Source: Pictodentalium vernedei
Taxonomy: Eukaryota > Mollusca > Scaphopoda > Dentaliida > Dentaliidae
DNA: 64,000 nt
Direction: 5' to 3'
NCBI GenBank assembly: GCA_031216915.1
Contig: CM062292.1
Location: 204,869,262-204,933,261 of the forward strand
Part shown: piece after piece, positions 35,890 to 47,979 of the stretch
Layout: each line of letters begins with the position of its first letter
Position numbering within the stretch: the first letter of the stretch is position 1
Notes under the pieces: generated by a model
The model's database searches: none
What the model was told of the DNA's origin: nothing
The model's input: the letters and a program-made list of their open reading frames with translations, nothing else
Made by a program: the position numbers and the translations under genes

Positions 35890-37030
35890 ACAATTGTGAT
35901 TTTTGTCTACGTATGTGCTTTTTGTGCACAATGTCCGAATAGTACATGCAGCACACCAGCACAGGTGGAAAGTGCTGATATGTGCCTGTGTGGAAGTGCA
36001 CACACATATGTGGCATAAGGGCACATTCGGGTATTTGGGGACCAACAGAGACCACTGTTTTTGGGACTAGTGGGGATCAATGTTTGAGGACTAGTGGGGA
36101 CCAATATTTGGGGACTAGATGGGACTAACGTTTGGGGATCAGTATCAGATATATCGGCTATAGAAGCATGAGGTATACCTCATCTCACTACCACTAGCTT
36201 CCGCTAGTAGTGTTTGTTTTAGCTACAACCTGTCCACATGCACACAGTTTCTACCACTGGTAACACTACCAGTCTACGATTGCCAACATGTGCCCATGTG
36301 CAAGTGCGCACAACACATGCAGCCAATACGCACATGCAGGTATTTAGGTACCACGTTACATCATATTTTGGGGACTAGTGGGGACTAGTCTTTGGGGACT
36401 AGTGGGGATCAATGTTTGGGGACTAGTATCAGAAATATCATTGTCATCTAACCACCGCCGGCTTAACCAAGTAGTAAAGCTTCTGCTACCAACACTGACA
36501 TTATTTAAACACACGGCCTTGGCTTATGCAGCCGCCACCACGACTGCGAAATCCATCACTGCTACTATGAGATGTGTTTATACACAATGTGCGAATAGCA
36601 CATGGAGCACATCAGCAAATGCAAAATGTGCCAATGTGTGCACGTGTGCATGTGCACAATTTGCACACCGCACATGCGGCACATACGCACATGCTGGTAT
36701 TTTGGAACCAGCAGAGACCACTGTTGGGGAATATCGAGGACCTGTCTTTGGGGACTAATGGGGACCAATGTTTGGGGACTAATGCTTGGGGACCAGTATC
36801 AGAAATATCATGGTCGTCTAACCACCGTCTTAAACGAGTACTAAAGTAATTCATCACCCATACTACTGACTTCTGCTACCAGCACTGTTACCGTTTACGT
36901 ACACTGCCTTGGCCACCACCACTGCTGCTAAATTCACTGCTGCTATCAGATGGACGTACATAAACTGCGAATAGCACATGCAGCATATCAACACATGCAA
37001 AATGTGTCAACATGTGTCTGCGTGCACGTC
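35890..37030 (+). repeat. Array of four ~300-bp degenerate units
   Basis: Each unit has a (CACATG)-rich half (CATGCAGCACA, AAATGTGCC, CACATGC) and a GGGGACTAGTGGGGA half with CAATGTTTGGGGACTAG. Units start near 35910, 36240, 36570 and 36950. Shorter CACAT-rich relatives occur in both arms of the neighbouring giant element (38490-38580, 42460-42550), which suggests common origin. Confidence 0.7.
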
Positions 37031-37739
37031 GTTATGGGGAGAGCTCGAGAGACCTATGGATGTACCACTATCGTAGTAGTGGCCAGGGCATTTACCTCGG
37101 GAAAAGCTTGAAATTTACTACCCAGACTTCGTCAAAAGAAGTGGACATTGTTATCTGGGCGAGTTACACGTAGCTAAAATGGGTCTAGAACGGCTAGAAA
37201 GACCAGTGAGTGTCTCCGTTCAGGCAAAGGTAGGGGAATTGTGTTCCTATGGGAAAGCACAACTGGCATGAAGCATATTTATTACATAGTTTTCATCCAA
37301 ATCTTTAACATGTCAAGTATATATAGGAGATGTCGTAAACTTGCTGTACATACAGAATCGGTCCACCCAGTACTTCAAATATTGCAATAATTAACAGTAA
37401 GTCAGTGCGCTCTTAAATCCAGTTTAAATGGCATTGCCTTTGTGGATTAGTATTTTTTAGATTCAAAGTCTGCAATATATGAAGCGTTGTTGAGAATATA
37501 ATGTCAAGTAGCACTCCATTCCGCACATTGGTTTTCTCTTTCTTTATTTGTGTTTAAGATCACTTCAGCATCTATGACTATATCGTGACCACAACATAAG
37601 TACAAGCTTAGCCAATTGTTTATACATATATTGCCCAATGTAGAAAATTCACATCCCAGGCGTTAGTTAGCGCATCCTGTTATAACAATAACCCTTCAAT
37701 GAACCCCTAGATATTCAACCCAGGATCACTATGCATCAC

Positions 37740-39473
37740 AGTATGTCTCGCATGTTTGAGGTAACATTGGCAGGACCTCGGGCAGGACCCCGGAAGTGAC
37801 GTCATGTCACGTAATCTAGTGGCGCCATGTTGTGATGTCATCGTAACCCGCGTGAGCGGTCATGTTGCGACGCCATCCCCATAGTGATATGTGGTGCTAG
37901 TACGCATGCGCAGCGCGTGTTGTCAGGGTGATACGTGTTTCCGTCGTCCATTTTGTATACTGGAGGCCGCCATCTTAGTTTCTATGGCAGCACATGGCTG
38001 CTATGTTAACCAAAGGCTTCTTATAGGACAGGGGTATGCTCGGTGGGTATGTTCCTTTGTACAAGAGTAATTTTCCAATTCGTAGAATTACCACAAACAA
38101 CCCGACAATTCCTCCAAATCACCAAAATCCACCCCAAACTTCCGAAATTGACTTTATTTACTACGGATTTCCAACAGAATCCTTTTCAGGACCGCCATAC
38201 CATGGTATCGAGAGGCCCCCAGGTACCAAGAAGGACTCCCCCCCCCCCCCAGGAGTAAGTTCGATTGAACTAGAGTACTTTTTTCTGGCTTGGATTCCCC
38301 AGAATCCATATTTACTTCATAGAATTACACAAACAACCCCATAATTGTTTATTTGGTTCTGATTTTCCAGTAAATTCTCTGTTTCTACCTATTGACCTAC
38401 AAGCTCTCTTATGACTGCTTTGTTCTTGTTCTATTTATTCTGACTTCCCTAAACATGTTTATGTTCTATTGTACACATTACAGGTAGCACATAGGCACAT
38501 GCTGGATGTGCTGATATGTGCTTATGTGAAAAGCCACAATGTGACAGAATGTGCACTCGCACATAGGCACATACGACCAAAGAGAGATTATGTAGCCACA
38601 GACATATCATAAAAAAGGAATCTATAGGAATTCCAGAAAATGGATTCCATAAGTGGGATTCCGTCTTACCCCGAGTGACTCGCACATACTGCTCGAACGA
38701 CTCGAATCCCATAGAGCAAATGTGCTTTAGAGTAATTGGTCGATCGAGTGACTCGCACATACGACTCATAGCCTCATTTTTGGAAAAAAGGGATTCTGTA
38801 GCCACAGACATATCCTGAAAGGGATACTATAGGGGTTAAAAAAAAGGATTCCATAAGTGGGACTCCGTCTTACCTCGAGTGACTCGCACATACTGCTCGG
38901 ACAACTCGAATCCCACCGAGCAAATGTGCTTTAGAGCATTGCTCGATCGAGTGACTCGCACATACGACTCTTAGCCTCATTTCGGTATTTGAGGATACCT
39001 GTGGCCTGGTATTGTATTATTTGAGGATAACTTTTGAGAACACTTTTTATATGATACTTAACTGGGGACACTATTACCTGTTTGTCCCAGCCTTCTAGGC
39101 CACCCCAAGACATATCTATCCCAAATTCTCCTAATAAGCTATCGAGCAATTACTGAAAAGTCATTGCCTGAATGACTCGAATCCCATCGGACAAATGTGC
39201 TATAGCGCAATTGCCCGATCGAGTGACTCCACATACGCTCGAACGACTCAAATCCCACCGAGCAAATGTGCTATAGAGCAATTGCTCGATCGAGTGACTC
39301 CACATATGACTCTTCGACTCATTTCAGAAAAATGGGATTCCAGAGCCACAGACGTTTTCCAAAAAGGGATTCTCAAAAAGGGATTCCGTAAGTGGGATTC
39401 TTATCCGATTCCGTGACATGGGATTCCGTGATTTGACATTAACACTTGAGGGTATGGGAAGGGACTGATAACA
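37740..39473 (+). repeat. Left arm of the giant inverted-repeat element
   Basis: Outer part 37740-38400 is unique to the arms and includes the GGCCGCCATCTT motif and a C run at 38240. Inner part 38580-39450 is three degenerate units with GTAGCCACAGACATATCC, GGGATTCC..GTCTTACC and CGAATCCCA..GAGCAAATGTGCT. Confidence 0.85.
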
Positions 39474-39950
39474 CCCAATTATTATTGCAAGAACCTGAAC
39501 AGACAAAACAAACAATCAATCACTTCAAAAGACCAATGTACAAAAGTGAACAAAGATCCAGCACAACCAAGATCGAAGCGAACATAACAAACATATCGAA
39601 CATTGACTTAATCATAACGCCCAATATATTCAATAAAATTTTCGCCTGAATGAACTATTATCCTAACGAAATTATAATATGCAAGAATCCAACCGAACAG
39701 ACGAAATTTGAACGAAGATGAACTGTTTGGAAAGAACTGAATTATGAACAAATCCAACACAACTACGGTTTAACTGTTCGAATGAAGTCGTAGTGAACGA
39801 AGATCCAACACAACCAAGATCGAAGTGAACGGAACATAACAAAGTGACCGAAAATCGAACTGATCTGATTGAACACAACCAAGATCGAAGTCAGCAGAAT
39901 TAAGGGAACAAAGTTTTGAATGAACTCTATATAATATATATATATATATA

Positions 39951-41462
39951 CTGAGTCAAAAAAGAAAGTATAATAAACTTTGAGGAGCAATTTTTTTAGT
40001 ATTATCGGCTTTAATCTCAAACAAATTATTGTAAATTCATATTTCGATTGTAGCTGTATGAATTTGCATAATTTCATCTTCTTACTGTTGCCAGCGTCAC
40101 GTCAAGACGTCGCAATTCAGACATGGGGTGAAATGAAAAGTTCACACATGCAGTCAATGACGTCTATGTCCACCGTTTGCCTCTTGGATGGCAAGACGTC
40201 GACGGCGCATGGACCTGATAAGTCTCTGGATGTCACTCTATGGCATTGCGTTCCACTCCTACATTAAGACATTCCGTAAATCGTCTTACGTCTGTAGATC
40301 ATGAAGTCGTACCTGTCGGTCCAATTGATCCCAAAGATGCTCGACTGGTGACACATCTGGCAAAAGTGGGGGCCAGGGAAGAAGTTCGATGCTCTGCTCC
40401 TCAAGAAAATAACGACAGATACGCGCCACGTGACATCGGGCATTGTCTTGCTAGAATAACTGCAATCCGACGTTAGCGCTGAGCAACGGGACAACAACAG
40501 CGTTAAGAACTTCGTTCCTATATCGCTGTCCATTCAGATTACCATCGATGAAGATCAACTGCGTTCGATGATGCAAGGAAATTCATGCCCAAACAATTAC
40601 ACTACCTCGCCGAAACGGTCGCATTCCCGCACGCAAGCAAGCATTAGAAATCCGTTCTCCTCGTCGGCGATACACTCTTGCCCTACCATCAGCGCGCCGT
40701 AGACAAAATCGTGATTCATCACTAAAAAGAACTGTGCTCCAACGCTCTGAGTCCAGCGAACACGCTGACGTACCCATTCCATTCTGACGGTACGATGAAG
40801 TAGGGTACGGATTCGTCCGTGGTATGGACACCTACTTCGGATGCGTGTTCAGCGAGTCTGTTGCGGACAGTTTGTGCACTGATTCTATTGTTAGTTCTAC
40901 CGGGAGTAATTGCTGCTGTCCTCGTCACCGAGAAGAAGCGATCCCGCAAGTGAGACGTCCTGCTGTGTCGGTCTTGTGCAGGGGTCGTAACTCTTGGTCG
41001 ACCTGGACGCGGTCGGTCGGCAGTAGATCCAGTGGTTCTATACCTTCCAATGAGACCCTAAATAGTGGCCATATTGACTCCGAACTCAGCAGCGAGCTCA
41101 TCTGGAGGTATCCCAGTCTCAACCACACCAATGGCACGCAACCTCTGATTTTCGGTTAACCTTGGCATTTTTTTTTAAATGTCGGAAGACAAAAACTAGC
41201 GTGTTTTCTCAATAACCCAGGCCCTCTAGCACAAAATATCACAAAGAAAATCGTCGGTCAACCACTCAATTTGACATTCTCTGGGAGCACGTGCTATTTT
41301 GAAATACGTAGCAAAATTGTATACGGTTGGGCGGACAACAACATGTCATTATACTCTTTGCACGACTTCTTGTCCACAAACATGCAACATTAGAACTATT
41401 ATATTTCATCCTTTATGCTATTTTTCACATTTGATTCTATTATACTTTCTTTTTTGACTCAG
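39951..41462 (-). mobile_element. Tc1/mariner transposon (1512 bp) with DD34E transposase relic
   Basis: Inverted ends CTGAGTCAAAAAAGAAAGTA and the inverse, TA on both sides (39949-39950, 41463-41464). The minus-strand transposase begins about 41166 (MPRLTENQRLRAIGVVETG); an in-frame TAG follows about 38 codons in. It continues with TNNRISAQTVRNRLAEH, then, in other frames, VLFSDESRFCLR (first Asp) and QDNARCHVARICRYFLEEQS..SPVEHLWD. Exactly 34 residues separate the second Asp from the Glu, the Tc1 DD34E pattern. At least two frameshifts and two stops make it inactive. Confidence 0.93.
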
Positions 41463-41539
41463 TATATAATTAACACCCTTTGAACTCTTTTGACCTGAAT
41501 CAACTCTTGAAGTACAACCATTTGAACTAAATTCTTCCA

Positions 41540-43264
41540 ATAGGGAAGGGGATTACCCTCGAGTGTTAATGGAAAACGTCTGTGGCTATGGAATCCCTTT
41601 TTTCTGAAATGAGAAGAAGAGTCGTATGTGGAGTCACTCGATCGAGCAATTGCTCTATAGCACGTTTGTTCGATGGGATAAGAGTCGTTCGAGCAGTATG
41701 TGGAGTCACTCGATCGAGCAATTGCGCTATAGCACATTTGCTCGATGGGATTCGAGTCATCCGAGTAATGACTGTTCAGTAATTGCTCGATAGCTTATTA
41801 GTAGAATTTGGGATAGGTATGTCTTAGGGTGGCCTAGAAGGCTGGGCCAAACAGGTAATAGTATCCCCAGATAAGTATCCTATAAAAGGTATCCCCAAAA
41901 AGTATCCTCAAATAATACAATGCCAGGACATAGGTATCCTCAAATACCGAAATGAGGCTAAGAGTCGCAATTGCTCGATCGAGTGACTCGCACATACGAC
42001 TCTTAGCCTCATTTCGGAAAAAAAGGGATTCTGTAGCCAGGGACATATCCTAGAAAGGGATTCTTAAAAAGGTATTCCAAAAAAGGGATTCCATAAGTAG
42101 GATTCCGTCTTACCTCCAGTGACTCGCACATACTGCTCGAACGACTCAAATCCCATCGAGCAAATGTGCGGAATCCCACTTATGGAATCCCTTTTTGGAA
42201 TCCCTTTTTAAGAATTTTAGGATATGTTCCTGTCTACGGAATCCTTTTTTCCAAAATGAGGCTAAGAGTCGTATGTGCGAGTCACTCGATCGAGCAATTG
42301 CTCTAACGCACATTTGCTCGATGGGATTCGAGTCGTTCGAGCAGTATGTGCGAGTCACTCGAGGTAAGACGGAATCCCACTTATGGAATCCCCTTTTGGA
42401 ATTCCTATAGAATCCCTTTTTATGATATGTCGGTGGTTATAGGATCCCTTTTGGTCGTATGTGCCTATGTGCGAGTGCACAATGTGTCACTTTGTGCCTT
42501 TTCTCATAAGCACATATCGGCACATCCGACATGTGCCCATGTGCTACCTATAATGTGTACAATAGAACATAAACATTGTTAGGGAAGTAAGAATAAATAG
42601 AACAAAGAAGTCATAAGAGAGCTAGTAGATACATATGTAGAAACCGATAATTTACTTGGAAATGAGAACCAAGTAAACAATTATGGGGTTGTTTGTGGTA
42701 ATTCTATGGAAGTAAATATGGATTCTGGGGGAATCCGAGCCAGAAAAAAGTACTCTAGTTCAATCGAACTTACCCCTGGAGGCCTTCTCGGTACCTGGGG
42801 CCTTCTTGATATCATGGTATGGGGGTCCTAAAAAGGATTCTGCGGGAAATCCGTACTAAATAAAGTCATTTTCAGTAGTTTGGGGTGGGTTTTGGTGATT
42901 TGGAGGGATTGTTGGGTTGTTTGTATTAGTTCTACGATTCGGGAAATTACTCTTGCACAAAGGAACATACTCTTCGAAAATACCCCTGTCATATAAGAAG
43001 CCTTTAGGTAACATAGCAACCACGTGCTACCATAGAAATCAAGATAGCGGCCTCCAGTATACAAAATGGACGACGGAAACACGTATCACCCTAACAACAC
43101 GCGCTGCGATGCATACTAGCACCACGCGTCACTAGGGGGAAGACGTCATAACATGGTCGCTCACGCGGGTTACAATGACAACACAACATGGCGCCACTAG
43201 ATCACGTGACATGACGTCACTTCCGGGGTCCTGCCAATGTGACCTCAAACGTGCGAGACATACT
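41540..43264 (-). repeat. Right arm of the giant inverted-repeat element
   Basis: Reverse complement of the left arm; it ends GGTCCTGCCAATGT..CGAGACATACTG. It lacks a short stretch near the loop that is present on the left and has substitutions throughout, so the arms are not freshly duplicated. Confidence 0.85.
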
Positions 43265-43267
43265 GCT

Positions 43268-43458
43268 ATTACAGTTTCATAAAGTAAGTGGATGTTCATT
43301 GCCGTTGTGTGGTCGACCGATCAATATTTTTAACGTGCATCCCCAAGGATTCCACGTTGAAAATATTAATTGATCTACTCCCCAAATTACTAACGAACAT
43401 GGACCCTTCCAACTGTACTATTCGACTTATATGGATGATACTATCAGTGTCTTAATGG
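43268..43458. mobile_element. MITE family C, copy 1
   Basis: Matches 48894-49108: CATAAAGTAAGTGGATG / CATTAAATAGGATGGACG, TGTGTG, then an inverted GACCGATCAATAT / ATATTAATTGATC pair around CACGTTGAA, and a GATAC(T/C)A(T/C)CAGTGT right end. The left edge abuts the giant element. Confidence 0.6.
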
Positions 43459-43643
43459 TTATAAAAGTTTGATTACCGCGGTAACCGAACACTACTTCAC
43501 TTCCCGGCGCTACTGTAATTAAAATGTTGAAAATCATTCATACAGTCTAGTGGGTTACTTGCTATCCGAGTGCAAGGGAGCCGTCGTCCATGTACGTCCC
43601 CTTACCCCACCAATATTGAGTAAGAGCATGACGGGCCGACCCT

Positions 43644-43742
43644 AGTTTATTAACACTCAGTATACAAACCACGAATACTATTCTCGATTGAGTCTCAATC
43701 GAGATTAGTATTCGTGGTTTGTATACTGAGTGTTAATAAACT
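43644..43742. repeat. 99-bp near-perfect palindrome
   Basis: Arms AGTTTATTAACACTCAGTAT ... and their complement meet at CTCGATTGAG|T|CTCAATCGAG. Only a base or two is unpaired. It can form a ~49-bp hairpin or cruciform. Confidence 0.95.
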
Positions 43743-43770
43743 CAGTTTTTGACATGATGTGAAAAATATA

Positions 43771-43794
43771 CGCAGTTCGCGTTTGATAAGATTA

Positions 43795-43825
<31 letters not shown>

Positions 43826-43875
43826 ATACAGGCGGCCTGTGGGAGGGGCGTAATCTTATCAAACACGACTGGCGA
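43771..43875. repeat. Palindrome flanking a C17 run
   Basis: GTTTGATAAGATTAC precedes the C run (43795-43811) and (CA)n; GTAATCTTATCAAAC follows. Outer CGCAGT/ACTGGCG also pair partly. Confidence 0.9.
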
Positions 43876-43997
43876 TGTTTACTTGATAACCCGCACATTC
43901 ATAATCATTCAAGGGACGAATAAAGAATGACTAATGATCATGTCCTTTTGGGTTATCCACCCCTTAACCGTTACACAAGACAGTGACTGACATTTCG

Positions 43998-44066
43998 TCG
44001 CCTGAGTGCTAGAATGTCCTATGTCCCATAGGGGACGTAGGACATTCTAGCTCCCAGGCAACGATT
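43998..44066. repeat. Palindrome with GCTAGAATGTCC arms
   Basis: CGTCGCCTGAGTGCTAGAATGTCC and the inverse GGACATTCTAGC..CAGGCAACG surround a short ATAGG loop. G and C runs follow at 44162-44179 and 44202-44212. Confidence 0.9.
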
Positions 44067-44308
44067 TCTCGCGGAAACTGGATACAAGAATGTCGTCGAA
44101 ACATATTTAGGCTTGGTCGTTTATCAGACAGAGCAGCCCCATTCAATGACAAATATATGTTTGGGGGGGGGGGGGGGGGCGAAAACCCCCCTAGCCAACC
44201 CCCCCCCCCCCCGGCACCGACGTCACTGCATAAAGACACAGATTTAGCGGAAAACCCTTCTCTGAAATGAGCTACTTATGAGATTGACTTAAAATGTACA
44301 GGTTATAA

Positions 44309-44535
44309 TTTATCAACACTCCTTATCTTTTACCTGGGCTTAAGATCGAGAACGATAATACTTGGCAGATTTTGAGCTTTTTTCTACAGTGACTTTCGCT
44401 ACTGTGTTTTTTTTTTTTTTTGTTTTTTGTTTTTTTTTAAATTATCAACTCCCCTCATTCTTTACCGGGCCTGAGACCGACAATTATAAAACTTGGTACG
44501 TCTATAATTTTTTTCTACAGTGAATTTTGCTACTG

Positions 44536-44586
<51 letters not shown>

Positions 44587-44710
44587 TTTTCCCTCTTCAA
44601 TTTATCAACTCACCACATCTTTTACCCAGACTTGGGGCTGGCAAGTACAAAAGCTGTCATATTTAAAGGGGTTTTTTTGGCGGGGGGGGGGGTATTTTCG
44701 CTACTGTTTT
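44309..44710 (+). repeat. Three tandem ~140-bp units
   Basis: (A)ATTTATCAACTC.CC..CATCTTTTAC, then a GGCT/CCTGAGA block, A..AC(T)TGG and TTTTTCTACAGTGA(C/A)TTT(C/T)GCTACTGT, at about 44309, 44440 and 44597. Units are separated by T-rich or (TTTA)n simple sequence (44536-44589). Confidence 0.75.
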
Positions 44711-44719
44711 TCTTTTCTC

Positions 44720-46010
44720 AGCCTCTACTTTTTTGTCTCAGCCTCTTTGGGCTTTTACAGCGCATTGTCTTTTTTTCTCGCTACGTTACTCGGATTGTAT
44801 GGTTTTATTGCTCCACATCACGTGGAACTGAATTCCCAGGTCGATTCAATTGACTTGGAAAACAATGAAAAATGGAACCGTATATATACTGGATCCACTG
44901 ACATGCGGATTCGTTATCTAACTGGGATTCACCGTGTGAAATGTTAGCAATATTCGTATTGTGTTATGCCACCCCCAAACTTAGAAGTACTTTTTAAAAC
45001 CATTCTTATTTTTTGATACATCTACCCTCAATTATATTAGATGGGATGTCTGTGTGAATATTTTCCCCCAGGTCGCGAAATGTCTGTAACCTACATTTCA
45101 GTATTCTTCTTTGTTTATCTTGTGTGTATGTGTGTGTGTGTGGGGGGGGGGGGGGGGGGGGTACTTTTTCTCAAGTTCTTTCGAATGGAGATATTAACCC
45201 CAAAGTGTAGCCACCACAACCCTTGTCCAATAAGCTTGAAATTCTTTAAAAATAATTTTCGAGGACCCCCACTGACAATACTTGGAGATGGACTGGGCAC
45301 TTCCTATCAAAATCACCTGCGTTTTGTCCTAAGTCGAGTGTCGTACCTGGACGATCCGCCCCAAAAAGCTGATCTTGTTGGGTGGGTGGGTGTGTGTCCG
45401 TGGGAGGGGTGCCTTTTCGAGTGTTTTCGAATGAAGATATTAACCCCCATAATCTGGAACCCCGTCCAATATACTTGAACTTATTTTAAACTAATTTCTT
45501 GTGAATCACCAGTCACAATGCTTTGAGATGTGGTATTCACCTCCTTTAAGTGAAAGAGATTCAACTTTGTTCACAGAATGTTTCCTGTTTTTGTTCTAAT
45601 ACGGAGAGATTGCATGATGTATGCACAAAATAAGAGTGGTTCATGGGCATTTTCTCGCGCGCTTGTGCTTGCACAAAACATTTTCTTGTACATACTGTCA
45701 TACTATACCTAATATATCTTACCTCCTACAAGTATCTGGGAATTTCATTGGTTCAAAGACGTCACATGCAGACTGCATATAAAACCATATATTGCCTGTC
45801 AACATCAATATACACTGACAGCTATGGGTAATCCCCCCTTTGTCCATTGATTATTCAAAATGGCGGCAGCCGATAAAAGCTTCAAGTTGAAAGATTGAGT
45901 GTTGGAAGCCCATTTGATCTGAAGTGCAGATTAGGCAACTTAAAAGGCTTCATATTCTGTGGATGTGTGTCATGTTACCTTCGAAATGAAACTGTTTGGT
46001 ATGTATGAAT
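44720..46010. repeat. Unassigned region with a diverged direct repeat
   Basis: About 45168-45300 and 45408-45545 align: TTTCGAATG(G/A)AGATATTAACCCC, GTCCAATA, CTTGAA, CACTGACAATACTT / CAGTCACAATGCTT. A G run lies at 45142-45161. ATGGCGGCAGCC near 45861 begins a very short open frame only. Confidence 0.5.
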
Positions 46011-46013
46011 TTT

Positions 46014-46067
46014 CCTTGTTACAATTTATGGGAGAGTGCAGGCACTCTCCCATAAATTGTAACAAGG
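46014..46067. repeat. Perfect 54-bp palindrome
   Basis: 26-bp arms beginning CCTTGTTACAATTTATGGG, loop AG. Related to the core of the TTAA element at 22062-22299. Confidence 0.95.
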
Positions 46068-46166
46068 CAAAGACACGTGAACACATTGTGAGAATTCTCT
46101 CATTTAATTTTGATCGCTGTTGTTATTAGTTCTGAGCATCGATGCAGCAGTCGGTAAGATATATTC

Positions 46167-46305
46167 GTTACACAGTTTGTTGGTGGCCTAATATGGTATA
46201 TATGGTGTTAGCTAATTCCATATTGGACTCAAACTTCGCTCTCGTCCAATATGAAATTAACTGACACCATAGATACCATATTAGACCACCAACAAACTGT
46301 GTAAC
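46167..46305. repeat. 139-bp palindromic foldback
   Basis: The left arm GTTACACAGTTTGTTGGTGG ... pairs with CCACCAACAAACTGTGTAAC on the right. Arms of about 60 bases with few mismatches; the loop is near 46235. Confidence 0.92.
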
Positions 46306-46577
46306 TAATAATACAACACTGTAATTACTGCATAATCATTACAAGAATTAACGCTTATGCTTTCATTTTTTGATATTAAATTCTCTGTGGAATATTTATC
46401 TTTCGGATGCCAGCCTATAACACATTTGAATCACAACTCCACATTCAGAGCCCATATTTCGATGAGAATCCAAGAATCAATTCAAAAGAAGATTCGCGCA
46501 ACAAAACCAGCGAGAACCATGAAGATTCTCGCTGCACCTCTGTTGGGGTTCGCGTGAAAAGAATTGAGTCAGTTTAA

Positions 46578-46816
46578 CCCTTTACCTAACAAAGCGGCGG
46601 TAAATTAACTAATACAAGGCTAACATGACTTGACTGAATATCCTAACACTTTGTCAATGAATTGTACGTATAAGGCTGCCACTGAAACCAGCTCAATGAG
46701 CCGGTACCAATGACATCTATATTTATGTGGTTTATTGGTAAATATCGTTTATTTTTTAAAACATTTTCAAATTCAGTTTATGTTTTAAAAATTAAAAAGC
46801 TGCGTTGGGTAAAGGA
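46578..46816. mobile_element. TTAA-flanked MITE with CCCTTTACCTAAC end
   Basis: TTAA at 46574-46577 and 46817-46820. Ends CCCTTTACCTAAC and TCCTTTACCCAAC (inverse). The same terminus is at 62431-62653. No coding. Confidence 0.88.
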
Positions 46817-46824
46817 TTAACGTG

Positions 46825-47975
46825 ATTTATCAGTGTACGACAGGAGTTCAACCCTGGTGGCCTCGTGGGATCAAGGGTCACTAATAGAAAGGACGGATTC
46901 TCGCTACCATCTTCGCGAGAATCCAATGGATTCTCCCAAATTTAGATGAAATATAATCCCTGCACATTTTGGGGGTTAAAATTAAGAACATTGAAGACAT
47001 TTTGCGACAAAAGAACAAAAGAATATGAATTTCGAGCGATACACATGATTTCAAAGCGATTGATGAATGATATTTATAAATCAGGCACCATTTTGACCAT
47101 TATAATCTGCTCCATGTTTAAGATGGCCAATCGATCACTGTGGTGGGAGGTTGGTATGTTTTTTTTTTTTGGTTTTTTTTTTTGGGGGGGGGGGGGGGGG
47201 TGGTCAATACAATTTATTCCGTGAGAAAACAGGTGAATTTGTTTAATTCCGGTCCCTGGCTCATGGATAATCACAGGGACACAAGCATTTACCGCCGTGG
47301 CATTCGTTTCAATATGTTTTGATGATATAGGTAAATCATCATGTATGCGATGAAATGTGGAAGATTTCCACGAAACTTTATGAAATTCAATGGAAATATG
47401 GGAGAACGGAAGTTTGCCTGACAGCTCTAGAATTAAAATTAGCCCTTTCGTCAGTGAAACGTGAACGTCAGCCAGGGTTGGTCTGATGAGAAAGTAATAT
47501 TCTGTAAACCTGTCCAGATTTCTACTTCACGAGTCTCCGACCTCTTCTTCAGGTGGTGTAGGAAGCAAGCTATGTTTACAAGGTATTAATTTCTTGCCGC
47601 TCCATATTACTCTGGATCGACGTAAACCTACATACACAATCTAGATACAAAGTCTGAAAATCTGTTTCAGTTCGGTTTGGCATCCATATTCCTCACATCA
47701 GTTGAGTGATTCTGTTGCTATACCTGCCCAGCAAAATAGGATAGATATTTAAAAAAACGTTACGTCACTAATACCGCGTTTGCACAGAGCTTCAGTTAGA
47801 AGTAACCTTCACAAGGATAATCAGAGTGAGATCCCAGTTCGGTTCAAGAGCTCTCTCATGACTTGTTAAACAATCTTAAATAAAATGTATTCGGTCTCGC
47901 CCTCATTTCGACAATTAGAACACGCTGTTTCTTGACATTTGCTAAAAGTTTCGAGCACAGAAACCCATAACGCCT
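46825..47975. other. Unassigned region with G run
   Basis: Inverted GATTCTCGC/GCGAGAATC words around 46500-46930, a T/G-rich run at 47160-47200, and no supported gene. Confidence 0.35.
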
Positions 47976-47979
47976 TCAA

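Larger units (their letters stand above)
37740..43264. mobile_element. Giant inverted-repeat (foldback) element, ~5.5 kb
   Basis: The left arm (about 37740-39473) and right arm (about 41540-43264) are reverse complements over about 1.7 kb. Both outer ends read CAGTATGTCTCGCAYGTTTG, then ACATTGGCAGGACC and AAGTGACGTCATGTCACGT. Inner halves are arrays of words such as GAGTGACTCGCACATA, TCGATCGAGTGACTC and GGGATTCC. No protein of its own is visible. The loop holds a later Tc1 insertion. No certain target duplication was found. Confidence 0.85.

Noticed and set aside
36378-36857. Several overlapping Cys/His-rich open frames
   Set aside because: They come from CACATG-rich array units in all frames and resemble zinc fingers only by composition.
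35890-37030. Possible CRISPR-like array
   Set aside because: Units are long and degenerate, with no constant spacer length, in an animal genome; this is an ordinary tandem repeat.
47430-47520. Hammerhead-like or Penelope-flank-like words (CTGACGAAAGGGC)
   Set aside because: The core CTGATGA and GAAA are not present together and no element boundary was visible.
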